A stretch of DNA of 61,142 nucleotides from DATBFG01 sp036558645 (lineage in GTDB: Bacteria; Acidobacteriota; Terriglobia; Terriglobales; Acidobacteriaceae), in NCBI GenBank assembly GCA_036558645.1, contig DATBFG010000033.1:1-61142 (forward strand). The letters are read 5' to 3'. The notes under the pieces are model-generated. The model saw nothing but the letters and a program-made list of their open reading frames with translations. It did not search any database and was not told where the DNA came from. Below are positions 17,628-26,131 of this stretch, in pieces; positions within the stretch are counted from its first letter, which is position 1, and every line of letters starts with the position of its first letter. A program made the position numbers and the translations under genes.

Positions 17628-17810
17628 TTATATCGGTGCAGGTTGAGGTTCAGGTGGAATGAAGGGCGGCGATGGATTGGGCGTGTCACCAGGATTGATT
17701 GGTGGCACGACATCCGGCGCCGAACCGGGCTCTGGCTCGGGATCAGGCTTCGGTATTGGTTCTGTTCCCGGGATCGGAGGAGGTGGGGTTCTTGTCGCAA
17801 CAATGTACAT
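17628..17810 (-). CDS. Candidate small proline-rich protein, 60 aa
   Basis: A 60-codon frame beginning MYIVATRTPPPPIPG and made mostly of short P-x-P, P-E-P and P-D-P motifs, ending PPEPQPAPI. More than a third of the residues are proline. The regular P-(E/D)-P spacing and the matching stop make a real small protein plausible, but there is no ribosome site beyond AC-rich sequence and the opposite strand reads as a glycine-rich frame, so base composition could also account for it. It is divergent from purB. Function unknown. Confidence 0.4.
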   Translation of the reverse strand: MYIVATRTPPPPIPGTEPIPKPDPEPEPGSAPDVVPPINPGDTPNPSPPFIPPEPQPAPI

Positions 17811-17955
17811 GGCCGCACTCCACGTCTTTCCGATGCGACATGTGCGGCTTCGGCTGTACGTGACTCGGCGCCTGATATTCGTGCTTGGTGAAAAGTCTGC
17901 CTGCTCATTTAGAATCCCTAGTCGCTCAACTTCAACAAAGATCGAGGTGGCTGAA

Positions 17956-19293
17956 TTGATTCCACGCTATACCCTCCCGGAGATGGGCCGTATCTGGAGT
18001 GATGAAAACCGTTTTCGTAATTGGCTGACGGTGGAACTGGCTGCCACCGAAACCCTGGCCGAGGCGGGAATGGTGCCGAAGGCTGCTGCAAAGAACATCC
18101 GCGAGCGGGCAGACTTCAACCTGCAACGGATTCATGACATTGAGGCCGAGGTGCGACACGATGTGATCGCGTTCACGACCGCAGTGGCAGAGTTCGTGGG
18201 GCCAGATTCGCGCTGGTTTCATTACGGTCTGACTTCGAACGACGTGGTAGACACGGCGCAAGCACTTCTCATTCAGCAGGCTTCCGCAATCATTGCGCAA
18301 GATCTTCAGCGGCTATCGGGGGTCCTGGAGCGTCGTGCTTGGGAGTTCAAAGACACACCGATGATCGGGCGCACCCATGGCATCCACGCCGAACCAATCA
18401 CCTTCGGGTTCAAACTGGCGAACTGGTATTCGGAGACACAGCGCAACATTGAGCGCTTCCGCCATGCGGCGGAGGATTTACGGGTCGGAAAGTTTTCCGG
18501 TGCGGTGGGAACTTTTGCTCATCTCAGCCCTGATCTTGAGGAAAAGATGTGCAAGCGGCTGGGACTGAAGGCGGCGGCAGTCTCGTCGCAAGTCATCCAA
18601 AGAGATCGCCACGCCGCATACCTGGCGACGCTGGCAGTGATTGCGAGTACGCTCGACAAGATTGCGACAGAATTGCGCCACCTGCAACGTACCGAGGTTC
18701 GGGAAGCTGAGGAGTTCTTTAGCGAAAAACAGAAGGGCTCTTCCGCCATGCCGCACAAGCGCAATCCCGTAACACTCGAGCAGATCAGCGGGCTAGCAAG
18801 GGTGGTGCGTTCCAACGCACAGGCTGGACTGGAAAACGTGGCGTTATGGCATGAGCGCGATATTTCTCACTCGTCAGTGGAGCGGGTGATCATTCCAGAT
18901 TCCACTACACTCATGGATTACATGCTGCAAAAAACGACGAACGTTCTCGAAACCATGTTTGTATATCCAGACCGAATGATGAAAAACCTGGAGAGCACCG
19001 GCGGTCTGGTTTTCAGCGGACAACTTCTATTGGATCTGGTCGAGAACGGCGTCTCGCGCGAGGACGCTTACCGCATGGTGCAGTCGCATGCCATGCATGC
19101 CTGGAAAGAGGGTTTGAATTTCCGGCAACTGATCCTTAAGGATAAGCAAATTACGGGGCGTGTACCGCGACAGCAACTTGAAAGAGCCTTCGATTTGAAT
19201 CGACAATTGCGGAATATTGACGGTATCTTTGCGCGCGTGTTTGGCTCAAAACAAGGAAATGGGAGTGGCAAGAAAAAGGCCAAACGCCGCTGA
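17956..19293 (+). CDS. purB: Adenylosuccinate lyase
   Basis: PurB removes fumarate at two steps of purine synthesis (from SAICAR and from adenylosuccinate). The 445-residue length fits. Family marks are clear: IPRYTLPEMG(R)IW at the start, HYGLTSNDVVD with the catalytic-site residues near 85, GRTHGIHAEP near 140, and the fumarase/aspartase signature GSSAMPHKRNPV near 265 with the mobile catalytic serine. I take TTG 17956-17958 as the start: GAGG lies 8 bases before it and this gives the usual PurB N-terminus; the frame is open about 100 codons further upstream, but that part is Gly-rich and non-family. A HEAT-repeat gene follows after 29 bases, likely on the same transcript. Confidence 0.93.
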   Translation: MIPRYTLPEMGRIWSDENRFRNWLTVELAATETLAEAGMVPKAAAKNIRERADFNLQRIHDIEAEVRHDVIAFTTAVAEFVGPDSRWFHYGLTSNDVVDTAQALLIQQASAIIAQDLQRLSGVLERRAWEFKDTPMIGRTHGIHAEPITFGFKLANWYSETQRNIERFRHAAEDLRVGKFSGAVGTFAHLSPDLEEKMCKRLGLKAAAVSSQVIQRDRHAAYLATLAVIASTLDKIATELRHLQRTEVREAEEFFSEKQKGSSAMPHKRNPVTLEQISGLARVVRSNAQAGLENVALWHERDISHSSVERVIIPDSTTLMDYMLQKTTNVLETMFVYPDRMMKNLESTGGLVFSGQLLLDLVENGVSREDAYRMVQSHAMHAWKEGLNFRQLILKDKQITGRVPRQQLERAFDLNRQLRNIDGIFARVFGSKQGNGSGKKKAKRR

Positions 19294-19322
19294 CTGACTC
19301 TTCCCTTCGAGAGGCCAATGGG

Positions 19323-20153
19323 ATGCTCAACTTTTCTCACCGAGCGCAATGGCTCGGCTTCTGGTTTGCTCTTGTCTGCCTTACCACATCGGTTGCGCAC
19401 GCAATCAGCGGACAAGAAAAAGCCTGGCAGGTCCTTGATAGTGGAATTCAGGGAGACAATGCAGGCCGCCGAGCTTCCGCGATTCGCTCGTTACGCCTTG
19501 TACCCGGCAACGCTCATGCCGTTGAAGTAACTGTCGCGGCCTTGCAGGATACCGACGCGGAAGTCCGGGCTGCGGCTGCTTCCACTGCCGGCGAGTTGCA
19601 CATTACTGCTGCAACTTCCAAGTTGCAAGCGTTGCTTGCAGACGAGGAGCTCTCGGTTGGGATCGCCGCGGCTCGCGCCCTCTTCTTGTTGAAGAATGAG
19701 ACGGCATTCGATGCCTATTACGAGATCCTTACGGGACAGAGAAAAGGCAAGGGCCTTATTGCATCGCAACTGGAGACTTTGCATGACCCGCAAAAATTAG
19801 CGGAGATAGGGATCGGTGAAGCCATCGGATTCGTGCCCTTCGCCTCGATTGGCTGGCAAGCCTATCGCAACATCAAGCCCGATGATACGTCGCCGGCCCG
19901 CGCGGCGGCCGCCACTGCGCTCGCGGACGATCCTGATCCGAAGAGTCTTGAGGCCCTCAAGGAAGCAACCACGGACAAGAGTTGGATCGTAAGGATTGCA
20001 GCTCTCGAAGCCCTAGCCAAACGACGGAATCCGGCCTTGCTCGGTAAAATCGAGCTCTCGATGTACGATGAGCGAAGCGAGGTCCGATATACGGCAGCCG
20101 CGCTAGTGATACATCTCACGGCTGCGCATGGGAAGAAAAAGTCGACGCATTAA
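19323..20153 (+). CDS. HEAT-repeat (PBS-lyase type) protein
   Basis: A 276-residue protein with a short hydrophobic start (WLGFWFALVCLTTSVAHA), so probably exported. Repeats of helical pairs follow, for example ALQDTDAEVRAAAASTAGEL, LADEELSVGIAAARALFLL and EATTDKSWIVRIAALEALAK, all with the HEAT pattern D-x-x-(V/I)-R-x-x-A-(A)-x-A-L. These curved alpha-solenoids bind other proteins. It lies 29 bases after purB, which suggests joint transcription but no shared role is obvious. The exact partner cannot be told from the sequence. Confidence 0.75.
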   Translation: MLNFSHRAQWLGFWFALVCLTTSVAHAISGQEKAWQVLDSGIQGDNAGRRASAIRSLRLVPGNAHAVEVTVAALQDTDAEVRAAAASTAGELHITAATSKLQALLADEELSVGIAAARALFLLKNETAFDAYYEILTGQRKGKGLIASQLETLHDPQKLAEIGIGEAIGFVPFASIGWQAYRNIKPDDTSPARAAAATALADDPDPKSLEALKEATTDKSWIVRIAALEALAKRRNPALLGKIELSMYDERSEVRYTAAALVIHLTAAHGKKKSTH

Positions 20154-20252
20154 AAGCAACTGTTGGTTCCTGTTGGTTCATTCTTAATGCTTTTCGCAAA
20201 TCGGATCATGTTGAGTGGACAAGACAGTGTCCAAAGTCAGGGAAGAGGAATC

Positions 20253-20738
20253 ATGCTTGAGTTGGAATCGGTTCGCCTCGAATTTCCATCCGACACGAAT
20301 ATCGTGGTCGGGCAAACGCATTTCATCAAGACCGCCGAAGACATGTATGAGGCGGTCGTGAACACGGTGCCGGGAGCAAAATTTGGGCTCGCGTTCAACG
20401 AGGCCTCGGGGCCGTGTCTCGTGCGAGCTGAGGGCAACGATGATGAGCTGAAAAGCGCCGCCATCGGAAGCGCTCAGGCGATCGGCGCGGGGCATGTGTT
20501 TGTGCTCATTCTGCGAAATGCGTATCCGATCAATTTGCTGAACACTATCCAGAACATCCCGGAGGTCTGCACGATCTTTTGCGCGACGGCAAACCCCGTT
20601 GAAGTCATAGTTGCGAAATCTGGGCAAGGCCGAGGCGTAATGGGCGTGATCGACGGTAGTTCGCCCAAGGGTGTAGAGTCGGCGAACGATGTCGCGACGC
20701 GGAAAGAATTCTTGCGAAAGATCGGCTACAAACGCTAG
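20253..20738 (+). CDS. Adenosine-specific kinase family protein
   Basis: A 161-residue protein of the adenosine-specific kinase family (PF04008 type). The full length shows the family pattern: LESVRLEFP at the start, VGQTHFIKT near 24, GLAFNEASG near 52, the GHVFVLILRNAYPIN stretch near 90, the ATANPVEVIVA strand near 117 and GRGVMGVIDG near 130. The family is known best from archaea and thermophiles, where a member binds adenosine and nucleotides. I start at ATG 20253 after GAGGA; an upstream in-frame start is 30 codons off. Its stop overlaps the convergent DoxX stop by 4 bases. Role in the cell is not established. Confidence 0.85.
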   Translation: MLELESVRLEFPSDTNIVVGQTHFIKTAEDMYEAVVNTVPGAKFGLAFNEASGPCLVRAEGNDDELKSAAIGSAQAIGAGHVFVLILRNAYPINLLNTIQNIPEVCTIFCATANPVEVIVAKSGQGRGVMGVIDGSSPKGVESANDVATRKEFLRKIGYKR

Positions 20739-21154
20739 GCCGACATCCGCTTCCTGGCGATGATGTTGTCCATCGCGATGCAACCCGGTCCCGCCAGCAC
20801 AAGACAAATCAGTGCCCCAACCAATGCCAGGGGATGTTCAACGCCATTGGGGTTAAAGAATCCATTCTTGAAGTGCACCACGCAGATCGCGACCACCATA
20901 TCAATGGCATTCAACAGAGCTGCCCACCGTGTCCCGAGACCAAGCACCAAAGCGGCCCCACCGATCAATTCGACTGACGTCACCACAACCGCAGCAATAT
21001 GAGGCAGCGGGATTCCGAAGGATGTGAACATTCCCGTTACGCCCGCCAGTCCGAAGACCGTTACCTTCTGCCATCCATGCATGAAGAAAATAATTCCCGT
21101 CACGATACGCAGGAAGGTTAGACCACAGGATGAGAATCTTCCGTTCTGAAACAT
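20735..21154 (-). CDS. DoxX family membrane protein
   Basis: A 139-residue protein with four membrane helices (about residues 8-28, 50-70, 73-95 and 105-125) and the DoxX-type marks FLRIVTGIIFFMHGWQK near the start and SVELIGGAALVLGLGTRWAA in the middle. DoxX-like proteins are linked to redox and thiol stress in various bacteria. GGAGA precedes the ATG at 21152-21154. It lies 144 bases behind the marR-like gene on the same strand, so control by that repressor is plausible. Confidence 0.85.
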   Translation of the reverse strand: MFQNGRFSSCGLTFLRIVTGIIFFMHGWQKVTVFGLAGVTGMFTSFGIPLPHIAAVVVTSVELIGGAALVLGLGTRWAALLNAIDMVVAICVVHFKNGFFNPNGVEHPLALVGALICLVLAGPGCIAMDNIIARKRMSA

Positions 21155-21298
21155 TGTTTCTCCATGTGTAATGCAAGAGGTGTGGGTTTGATGCTCAACC
21201 CTGAGCCCAGGTAGCATCCAAAATCGAAGTGCAATCTGGAACAACCAGGGGGCGAGTGAACGTAGGACGCTAAGCGTACGACGGCTTTCATGTGAGCG

Positions 21299-21787
21299 TC
21301 AGGCAATCTTCTCCCGAACCGTGCGAAGCAATCGTAGTAAGGACTGCAACCGCTTCTCACCGATCCCAGCAAGCATTTGCTTTGGACTTTCACGCATAGT
21401 GCGATCCATGCTGCTCAGAAGCTCGAGTCCCGCTTGCGTGATTCTGGCTGTAACCACCCTGCGGTCTTTTTCCTCACGGCTTCGGTCTACGAGGCCACGC
21501 TTGGCGAGGCGATCCAACAATCGCGTGATATCGGGATCGTGGTTGATCATGCGGACTGCGATCTCACTGCACGGCAGTCCTTTTTCGCCGCCACCACGCA
21601 AAATACGCAGTGCGTTGTATTGGGTCGGCGAGAGTCCGAACGGCTTCAGAATCTCCGCGTTGCGCTGCCCCACCTGGTCGGCGGTGCGCATTAACGCGAG
21701 AAGAGCCTCTTCCTCCACGCTGCTAAAGGGTTTTGTTTGCTTGATTTCTTCCTGGATGCTGGATGCTTTGGAGTGCTCGGCCACCAC
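21299..21787 (-). CDS. MarR family transcriptional regulator
   Basis: A 162-residue winged-helix dimeric repressor of the MarR family. The first third is a dimerisation helix (EEALLALMRTADQVGQRN), then LSPTQYNALRIL, a recognition helix region (CSEIAVRMINHDPDITRLLDRLAKRGLV) and the wing with DRRVVTARITQAG, followed by a C-terminal dimer helix. The GTG start has no clear ribosome site. A perfect 12-base palindrome (21798-21809) lies right before the gene and is the likely self-control site. The DoxX gene downstream is the likely target. The ligand cannot be told. Confidence 0.9.
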   Translation of the reverse strand: MVAEHSKASSIQEEIKQTKPFSSVEEEALLALMRTADQVGQRNAEILKPFGLSPTQYNALRILRGGGEKGLPCSEIAVRMINHDPDITRLLDRLAKRGLVDRSREEKDRRVVTARITQAGLELLSSMDRTMRESPKQMLAGIGEKRLQSLLRLLRTVREKIA

Positions 21788-21797
21788 TTGATATTAC

Positions 21798-21809
21798 TCG
21801 TTATAACGA
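21798..21809. promoter_or_regulatory. Putative MarR operator
   Basis: TCGTTATAACGA is a perfect 12-base palindrome, 11 bases before the GTG of the MarR gene. MarR proteins commonly bind short AT-centred palindromes next to their own start. Confidence 0.5.
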
Positions 21810-21882
21810 CTTATGTCGAGCCATACATCCGATATCAAGAATCCTGAGTAGCATCTTTTGTTTTCGAGGCGGCATCTATTTA

Positions 21883-21896
21883 ACTAATCGGTTAGT
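21883..21896. promoter_or_regulatory. Putative TetR-type operator
   Basis: ACTAATCGGTTAGT is a 14-base palindrome with one wobble pair, lying 28 bases before the BON gene. Its ACTAA-N4-TTAGT form is typical of sites bound by TetR-family repressors. No TetR gene is in the neighbourhood. Confidence 0.5.
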
Positions 21897-21924
21897 AAGC
21901 CGTGGGTGAGGAGAAATCTTAAAT

Positions 21925-22689
21925 ATGAAACGAACGTTGAATATCCTTTCCACCGCGTTGGCAATTGGCGTCCTGAGTATGGGGTTGGCTGCAGAAACGA
22001 CAGGCGCCGCTCGTTACGACGAGCAAATCCAGGCTCGTGTGGAGAAACAACTCGCAGAGAAGAAAGAATTCCGCAATGTCCAGGCTCAGACAGATGACGG
22101 CATCGTCACGCTGACGGGCTCGGTCGACATTTATCAGCAGAAGCTGAATGTGGCGAAAAAGGTGCGGAAGGCAGATAAGGTCCAAGGCGTGCACAATCTC
22201 GTCGCCGTCAGCACGAATGTGTCCGATGATCAATTGACCGCACAGTTGAATCGCAAGCTCTATTACGACCGCATTGGTTTCGACAATCGCTTTAATTTTG
22301 TTACTGCGTCCATTAAAGACGGTATCGTCGTTCTAGTCGGGGAAACCCGTACTGATGTCAGCAGCGATTCGGCCGAATCCATCGCTGCAAACATGGCAGG
22401 TGTGAAGGAAGTGGTGAACAACATCAAGGTCGCGCCTGCGTCGAATTTTGACGACGATATTCGCGTCAGCGCTTTGCGCGCCATCTATCGCGATCCGGTT
22501 CTAAGCCGCTATGCGGGAGATCCAGCATCGCCGATCCGTATTGTGGTTGACCATGGAACGCTGAGCCTCTACGGCACAGTCGAGAACGAGATGGATAAGA
22601 ACATTGCAGGTCTTCGGGCTGCGCAGGTGTTCGGAGCCTTCAAGGTTCAGAACAACCTGGAAGTTTCCAGTCGCACAGCGAAGAGCTGA
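21925..22689 (+). CDS. Periplasmic BON-domain protein with three BON repeats
   Basis: A 254-residue protein with a signal peptide (MKRTLNILSTALAIGVLSM, cleaved near residue 23) followed by three BON domains: about residues 34-95, 105-172 and 180-248. Each shows the BON pattern of an alpha-helix, then V-x-V-x-(D/N)-G-(I/T)-V-x-L-x-G-x-V, a second helix and a V-x-N-x-(I/L)-x-V strand. BON domains bind phospholipid membranes (as in OsmY), so it probably helps keep the periplasm and outer membrane stable in stress. It has its own promoter region with a TetR-type palindrome and a strong terminator behind it. Confidence 0.88.
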   Translation: MKRTLNILSTALAIGVLSMGLAAETTGAARYDEQIQARVEKQLAEKKEFRNVQAQTDDGIVTLTGSVDIYQQKLNVAKKVRKADKVQGVHNLVAVSTNVSDDQLTAQLNRKLYYDRIGFDNRFNFVTASIKDGIVVLVGETRTDVSSDSAESIAANMAGVKEVVNNIKVAPASNFDDDIRVSALRAIYRDPVLSRYAGDPASPIRIVVDHGTLSLYGTVENEMDKNIAGLRAAQVFGAFKVQNNLEVSSRTAKS

Positions 22690-22728
22690 ACCAGAATTTA
22701 TCGGACAGGCGAACCTGCCTGTTCTGCA

Positions 22729-22762
22729 ATGAGCACGATTCACGTCGTGCTCATTTTTTTTT
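22729..22762 (+). terminator. Intrinsic terminator behind the BON gene
   Basis: A perfect 10-base stem (ATGAGCACGA / TCGTGCTCAT) with a 6-base loop is followed by a run of nine T. It stands 40 bases after the stop and 8 bases before the end of the convergent larB. Confidence 0.92.
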
Positions 22763-22769
22763 GCGTCAT

Positions 22770-23516
22770 TCAAAGCCGATTGATCAAGGAAGCCACATAC
22801 CCCGCGCCAAAGCCATTGTCGATGTTCACCACGCTGACGTTTGAGGCACAGGAGTTCATCATGCCCAGCAGAGCAGCGACCCCCTTGAACGACGCGCCGT
22901 ATCCCACGCTAGTAGGAACGGCAATGACAGGGACACCAACCAATCCTCCGACCACACTGGGCAACGCGCCTTCCATGCCGGCGCAGACAATTACGACGCG
23001 AGCCTTCGTCAACCGCTCGCGATTTGCCAGCAAGCGATGGATACCCGCGACGCCAACATCGTAGACGTGCTCTACTTCGTTACCCATGATCTCCGCTGTG
23101 ACGAGGGCTTCCTCGGCGACGGGGATGTCGCTCGTACCGGCGGACACGACGGCGATTCGACCTTTGCCGTAAGTCTTACCGTCGCGTTGCAAGACGATCG
23201 CTCGCGCTAGTTCGCGATACTCGGCACCCCGAACCTTCTTCTTTACGGCAGCGAATTGTTTTGCATCGGCGCGAGTCGCCAGAACGTTGCCGCCATGTTT
23301 GGCAAGGCGAGCGAAGATCTGCGCGGTTTGGAGTGGAGTCTTCCCTTGCCCAAAGATGACCTCAGGCATTCCCGCTCGCAGTACGCGATGATGATCGACT
23401 TTCGCGAAGCCGAGGTCTTCAAAGGGTAGATGACGGAGGCGCTGGACAGCTTCATCCGGCGAGAGTTTACCCCGACGCACTGCCTGAAAGAGTTCGCGGA
23501 TGGAGTCGGCGTTCAA
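22770..23516 (-). CDS. larB: Pyridinium-3,5-biscarboxylic acid mononucleotide synthase LarB
   Basis: LarB makes the first step of the nickel-pincer nucleotide cofactor of lactate racemase by carboxylating and hydrolysing nicotinic acid adenine dinucleotide. The 248-residue protein has the family N-terminal part (GKLSPDEAVQRL, FEDLGFAKVDHHR) and a C-terminal PurE-like domain with SAGTSDIPVAEEA, YDVGVAGIHRLL, VCAGMEGALPSVVGGL and PTSVGYGASFKG. The start is TTG with AAGGA 4 bases upstream. larC and larE are not in the window, so the pathway partners must be elsewhere, or LarB serves another enzyme. Confidence 0.92.
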   Translation of the reverse strand: MNADSIRELFQAVRRGKLSPDEAVQRLRHLPFEDLGFAKVDHHRVLRAGMPEVIFGQGKTPLQTAQIFARLAKHGGNVLATRADAKQFAAVKKKVRGAEYRELARAIVLQRDGKTYGKGRIAVVSAGTSDIPVAEEALVTAEIMGNEVEHVYDVGVAGIHRLLANRERLTKARVVIVCAGMEGALPSVVGGLVGVPVIAVPTSVGYGASFKGVAALLGMMNSCASNVSVVNIDNGFGAGYVASLINRL

Positions 23517-23643
23517 GAGGTCCTTATTGGTGATTTAGCACTGTCTGTTGCGCAAAGATTTGCATATTGACGAGACCAATAAGTTCTTACAAACTCGCTG
23601 CGCCCAGATTTCGAGCTGCAGTCCCACAGTTCAGAGGTGCGAA

Positions 23644-26085
23644 ATGTTTTGTTGCACTCGCTACACGCTGTTACTGGCATGTTTCCTTGCGGCAATCTTA
23701 GTTGTTCCAGCGTTGTTCGCGCAGGTTCCACGTTTTCTCGATGCTCCGGAGTATCCGAGTTTAGCCTTTCCCGACACTGCCATCGCTGGTGATTTCAACG
23801 GGGACGGCAAGGTAGATATCGTGGAGGCAGGCCAGGGGATCGGCTTTTTTCCCGGCAACGGCGACGGCACCTTCGGCGTCCGAAAAGACTCACCTTTCAC
23901 ACGCGGACCGGCCGCCACCAGTACCGGGGATTTTAATCGCGATGGCAAGCTTGACCTCGTAATCGCTGATTTCCGCGACGACATCAGCATCGTACTCGGC
24001 AAAGGGGACGGTACCTTTCAAAACAATGTGGATTATCCCGCGGGCGCCCATCCGAACGGCGTAGCGGTTGCCGATTTTAACAACGATGGCATACTCGACA
24101 TAGCGGAAAGCGACCTCGCGTCTATCAACGTGTTCATCGGGAACCCCGACGGTACGTTTCAGCCTTTTACTTCTTATGCCGCTGGGGTGAATCCTCGTAG
24201 CGTTGTAGTTGGCGATTTCAATCAAGATGGCAAATCCGACCTGGCCGTCTTGAATCACGTCAGCTTGAGCGTTGTTTTGGGTAACGGGAATGGGACCTTC
24301 GGTCCGCCAGTCGCCTTCACTACTGACTCCGGTCCTGAGTATATGGCGGTCGTTGACTTAAACGGCGACCAGATACCAGACTTGGCAGTTTCCGCCAGCA
24401 GCAGTAACAAGGCGGATGTATTTATTGGGAAGGGTGATGGGACATTCTTTCCACGTCAAGCATTCGCTACTCAGGAAGACCCAGGTCGTGTGGTGGCTGG
24501 AGACTTTGACGGCGATCACAAACCAGACCTGGCGGTAAGCGGCCATGCAGTTTCACTGCTGCTGGGGAATGGCGATGGCACTCTACAACCTGAGTTGGAG
24601 TTCGGCGCAGGAATTGGAGCGGGCGCGTTGGCGGTCGGCAATTTCAATCAGGATGGGACAACGGACCTAGCCACCGCAATAGGTTATTTCGATAAGAATT
24701 CGGTTTTTATCCTGCTGGGTAATAAAGACGGCACGCTGCGGGCGCGTCGGGAAAATGAGACGGGGAGAGGGTCCTACACCACCGCGGCCGGCGTCGCAGT
24801 CGGCGATTTCAACAATGACGGTAGACTAGATTTAGCCTCCACGAATTCAGGTGACAACGTACTCAGTGTAATGCTGGGGAATGGGGACACCAGCTTTCAA
24901 CCACATCTGGATTCCCCGACCGGAAGCACGCCACTGGCTTTGCACACAGGCGATTTCAATGGGGACGGCAACCTGGATGTAGCGGTTGCAAACTACTACA
25001 ACGACCAAACCATCTCCGTGCTGATGGGCAATGGGAATGGCACCTTTCATCCCAAGGTGAACTATGTTGTCGGCGAGAGTCCATCTTCGGTCGGTGTGGG
25101 TGATTTCGATGGCGACCAAAAACCAGACCTGGCGATCGCGATCCAGGCTGCGAACGAAGTTGCGATCCTGCTAAACCGCGGCGACGGCACGTTTGCTTCC
25201 GCCACCTTTTACATGACCGGTCCAGGTCCGGTCTCCGTTGCCGTCGGCGATGTAAATGGCGACGGCAAGCCTGACCTTGTGACCGCCAATATGGACGAGA
25301 CCCAGCTCTCTGATCCAGTAAGTCTTTTGTTAGGAAATGGGGACGGAACGTTCCAGCATCAGGTCTCGATCGGCCAAAACCTCGGGAGTCCTGCAGCCGT
25401 GGCAATTGCCGACTTTAACAACGATTCCAAGCCGGATATCGGTATGACGCAATCAGGCGGCGCTGTAAACGTGTTCCTCGGTAACGGCGATGGATCCTTC
25501 CAACAAAGTCCTATTACGACGTCATCAGGCCAGTATTCGAACTACATGGCGGTCGACGACTTCAATGCCGACGGGAAGCTGGATGTCGCTGTAACGCACG
25601 GATACTTCTTCGAAGGCGAAACCGTGAGCGTTTTGCTGGGGCAAGGAGACGGGTCCTTTCAAGGCCACACGGATTTTGAAGTGGCTTACCAACCTATTTC
25701 TGTTGCCATCGCGGACTTCAATGCGGATGGAGCGCCCGACCTCGCCGTCGCCAACTACCAGACCAGCACGCTGAGCGTTCTGCCTAACACGGGCGGGACG
25801 TTCCTGACGCTAAGCTCTTCCGTGAATCCGTCGCATGTTGGCGAGAGTGTGACGTTCACTTTGATTGTGCGGGAAGGCTTGCCCGGTACGGGCACTCCGA
25901 GTGGCAGAGTAAGCTTTTACGAGGGCACCACTTTGCTTGGCACAGCCACTCTCGCGTCTCGGCGCGCCAGGTTTTCGACTGTAGGATTGTCGGCGGGCAC
26001 CCACCAGATCAGGGCCTTTTACGTTGGAAATGAACACTTCAATCGGCATAAATCTGACGTTCTGGTGCAGCAGGTGCTCCCGTAG
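23644..26085 (+). CDS. Secreted FG-GAP/VCBS protein, fourteen repeats plus Ig-like domain
   Basis: A third secreted propeller-type protein, 813 residues. A signal peptide (MFCCTRYTLLLACFLAAIL, to about 27) is followed by fourteen D-(F/L)-(N/D)-x-D-x-x-x-D units, with thirteen clear GNGDGTF-type turns. That equals two seven-bladed propellers. Unlike the other two, it carries a C-terminal bacterial Ig-like domain of about 90 residues (GESVTFTLIV, SGRVSFYEGTTLLG, AGTHQIRAFYVGNEHFN), often found on surface or adhesive proteins. The ATG at 23644 has GAGG before it; the frame is open 32 codons upstream but that is not a leader. Single gene, divergent from larB. Confidence 0.88.
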   Translation: MFCCTRYTLLLACFLAAILVVPALFAQVPRFLDAPEYPSLAFPDTAIAGDFNGDGKVDIVEAGQGIGFFPGNGDGTFGVRKDSPFTRGPAATSTGDFNRDGKLDLVIADFRDDISIVLGKGDGTFQNNVDYPAGAHPNGVAVADFNNDGILDIAESDLASINVFIGNPDGTFQPFTSYAAGVNPRSVVVGDFNQDGKSDLAVLNHVSLSVVLGNGNGTFGPPVAFTTDSGPEYMAVVDLNGDQIPDLAVSASSSNKADVFIGKGDGTFFPRQAFATQEDPGRVVAGDFDGDHKPDLAVSGHAVSLLLGNGDGTLQPELEFGAGIGAGALAVGNFNQDGTTDLATAIGYFDKNSVFILLGNKDGTLRARRENETGRGSYTTAAGVAVGDFNNDGRLDLASTNSGDNVLSVMLGNGDTSFQPHLDSPTGSTPLALHTGDFNGDGNLDVAVANYYNDQTISVLMGNGNGTFHPKVNYVVGESPSSVGVGDFDGDQKPDLAIAIQAANEVAILLNRGDGTFASATFYMTGPGPVSVAVGDVNGDGKPDLVTANMDETQLSDPVSLLLGNGDGTFQHQVSIGQNLGSPAAVAIADFNNDSKPDIGMTQSGGAVNVFLGNGDGSFQQSPITTSSGQYSNYMAVDDFNADGKLDVAVTHGYFFEGETVSVLLGQGDGSFQGHTDFEVAYQPISVAIADFNADGAPDLAVANYQTSTLSVLPNTGGTFLTLSSSVNPSHVGESVTFTLIVREGLPGTGTPSGRVSFYEGTTLLGTATLASRRARFSTVGLSAGTHQIRAFYVGNEHFNRHKSDVLVQQVLP

Positions 26086-26131
26086 GAATTCACCGACCCA
26101 ACGTGGTTTTCGCAGACGGATCGCTCTGGAA

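Noticed and set aside
17659..17955. A 99-codon N-terminal extension of purB
   Set aside because: The extension is glycine- and serine-rich without family similarity, and the TTG at 17956 gives the normal PurB start.
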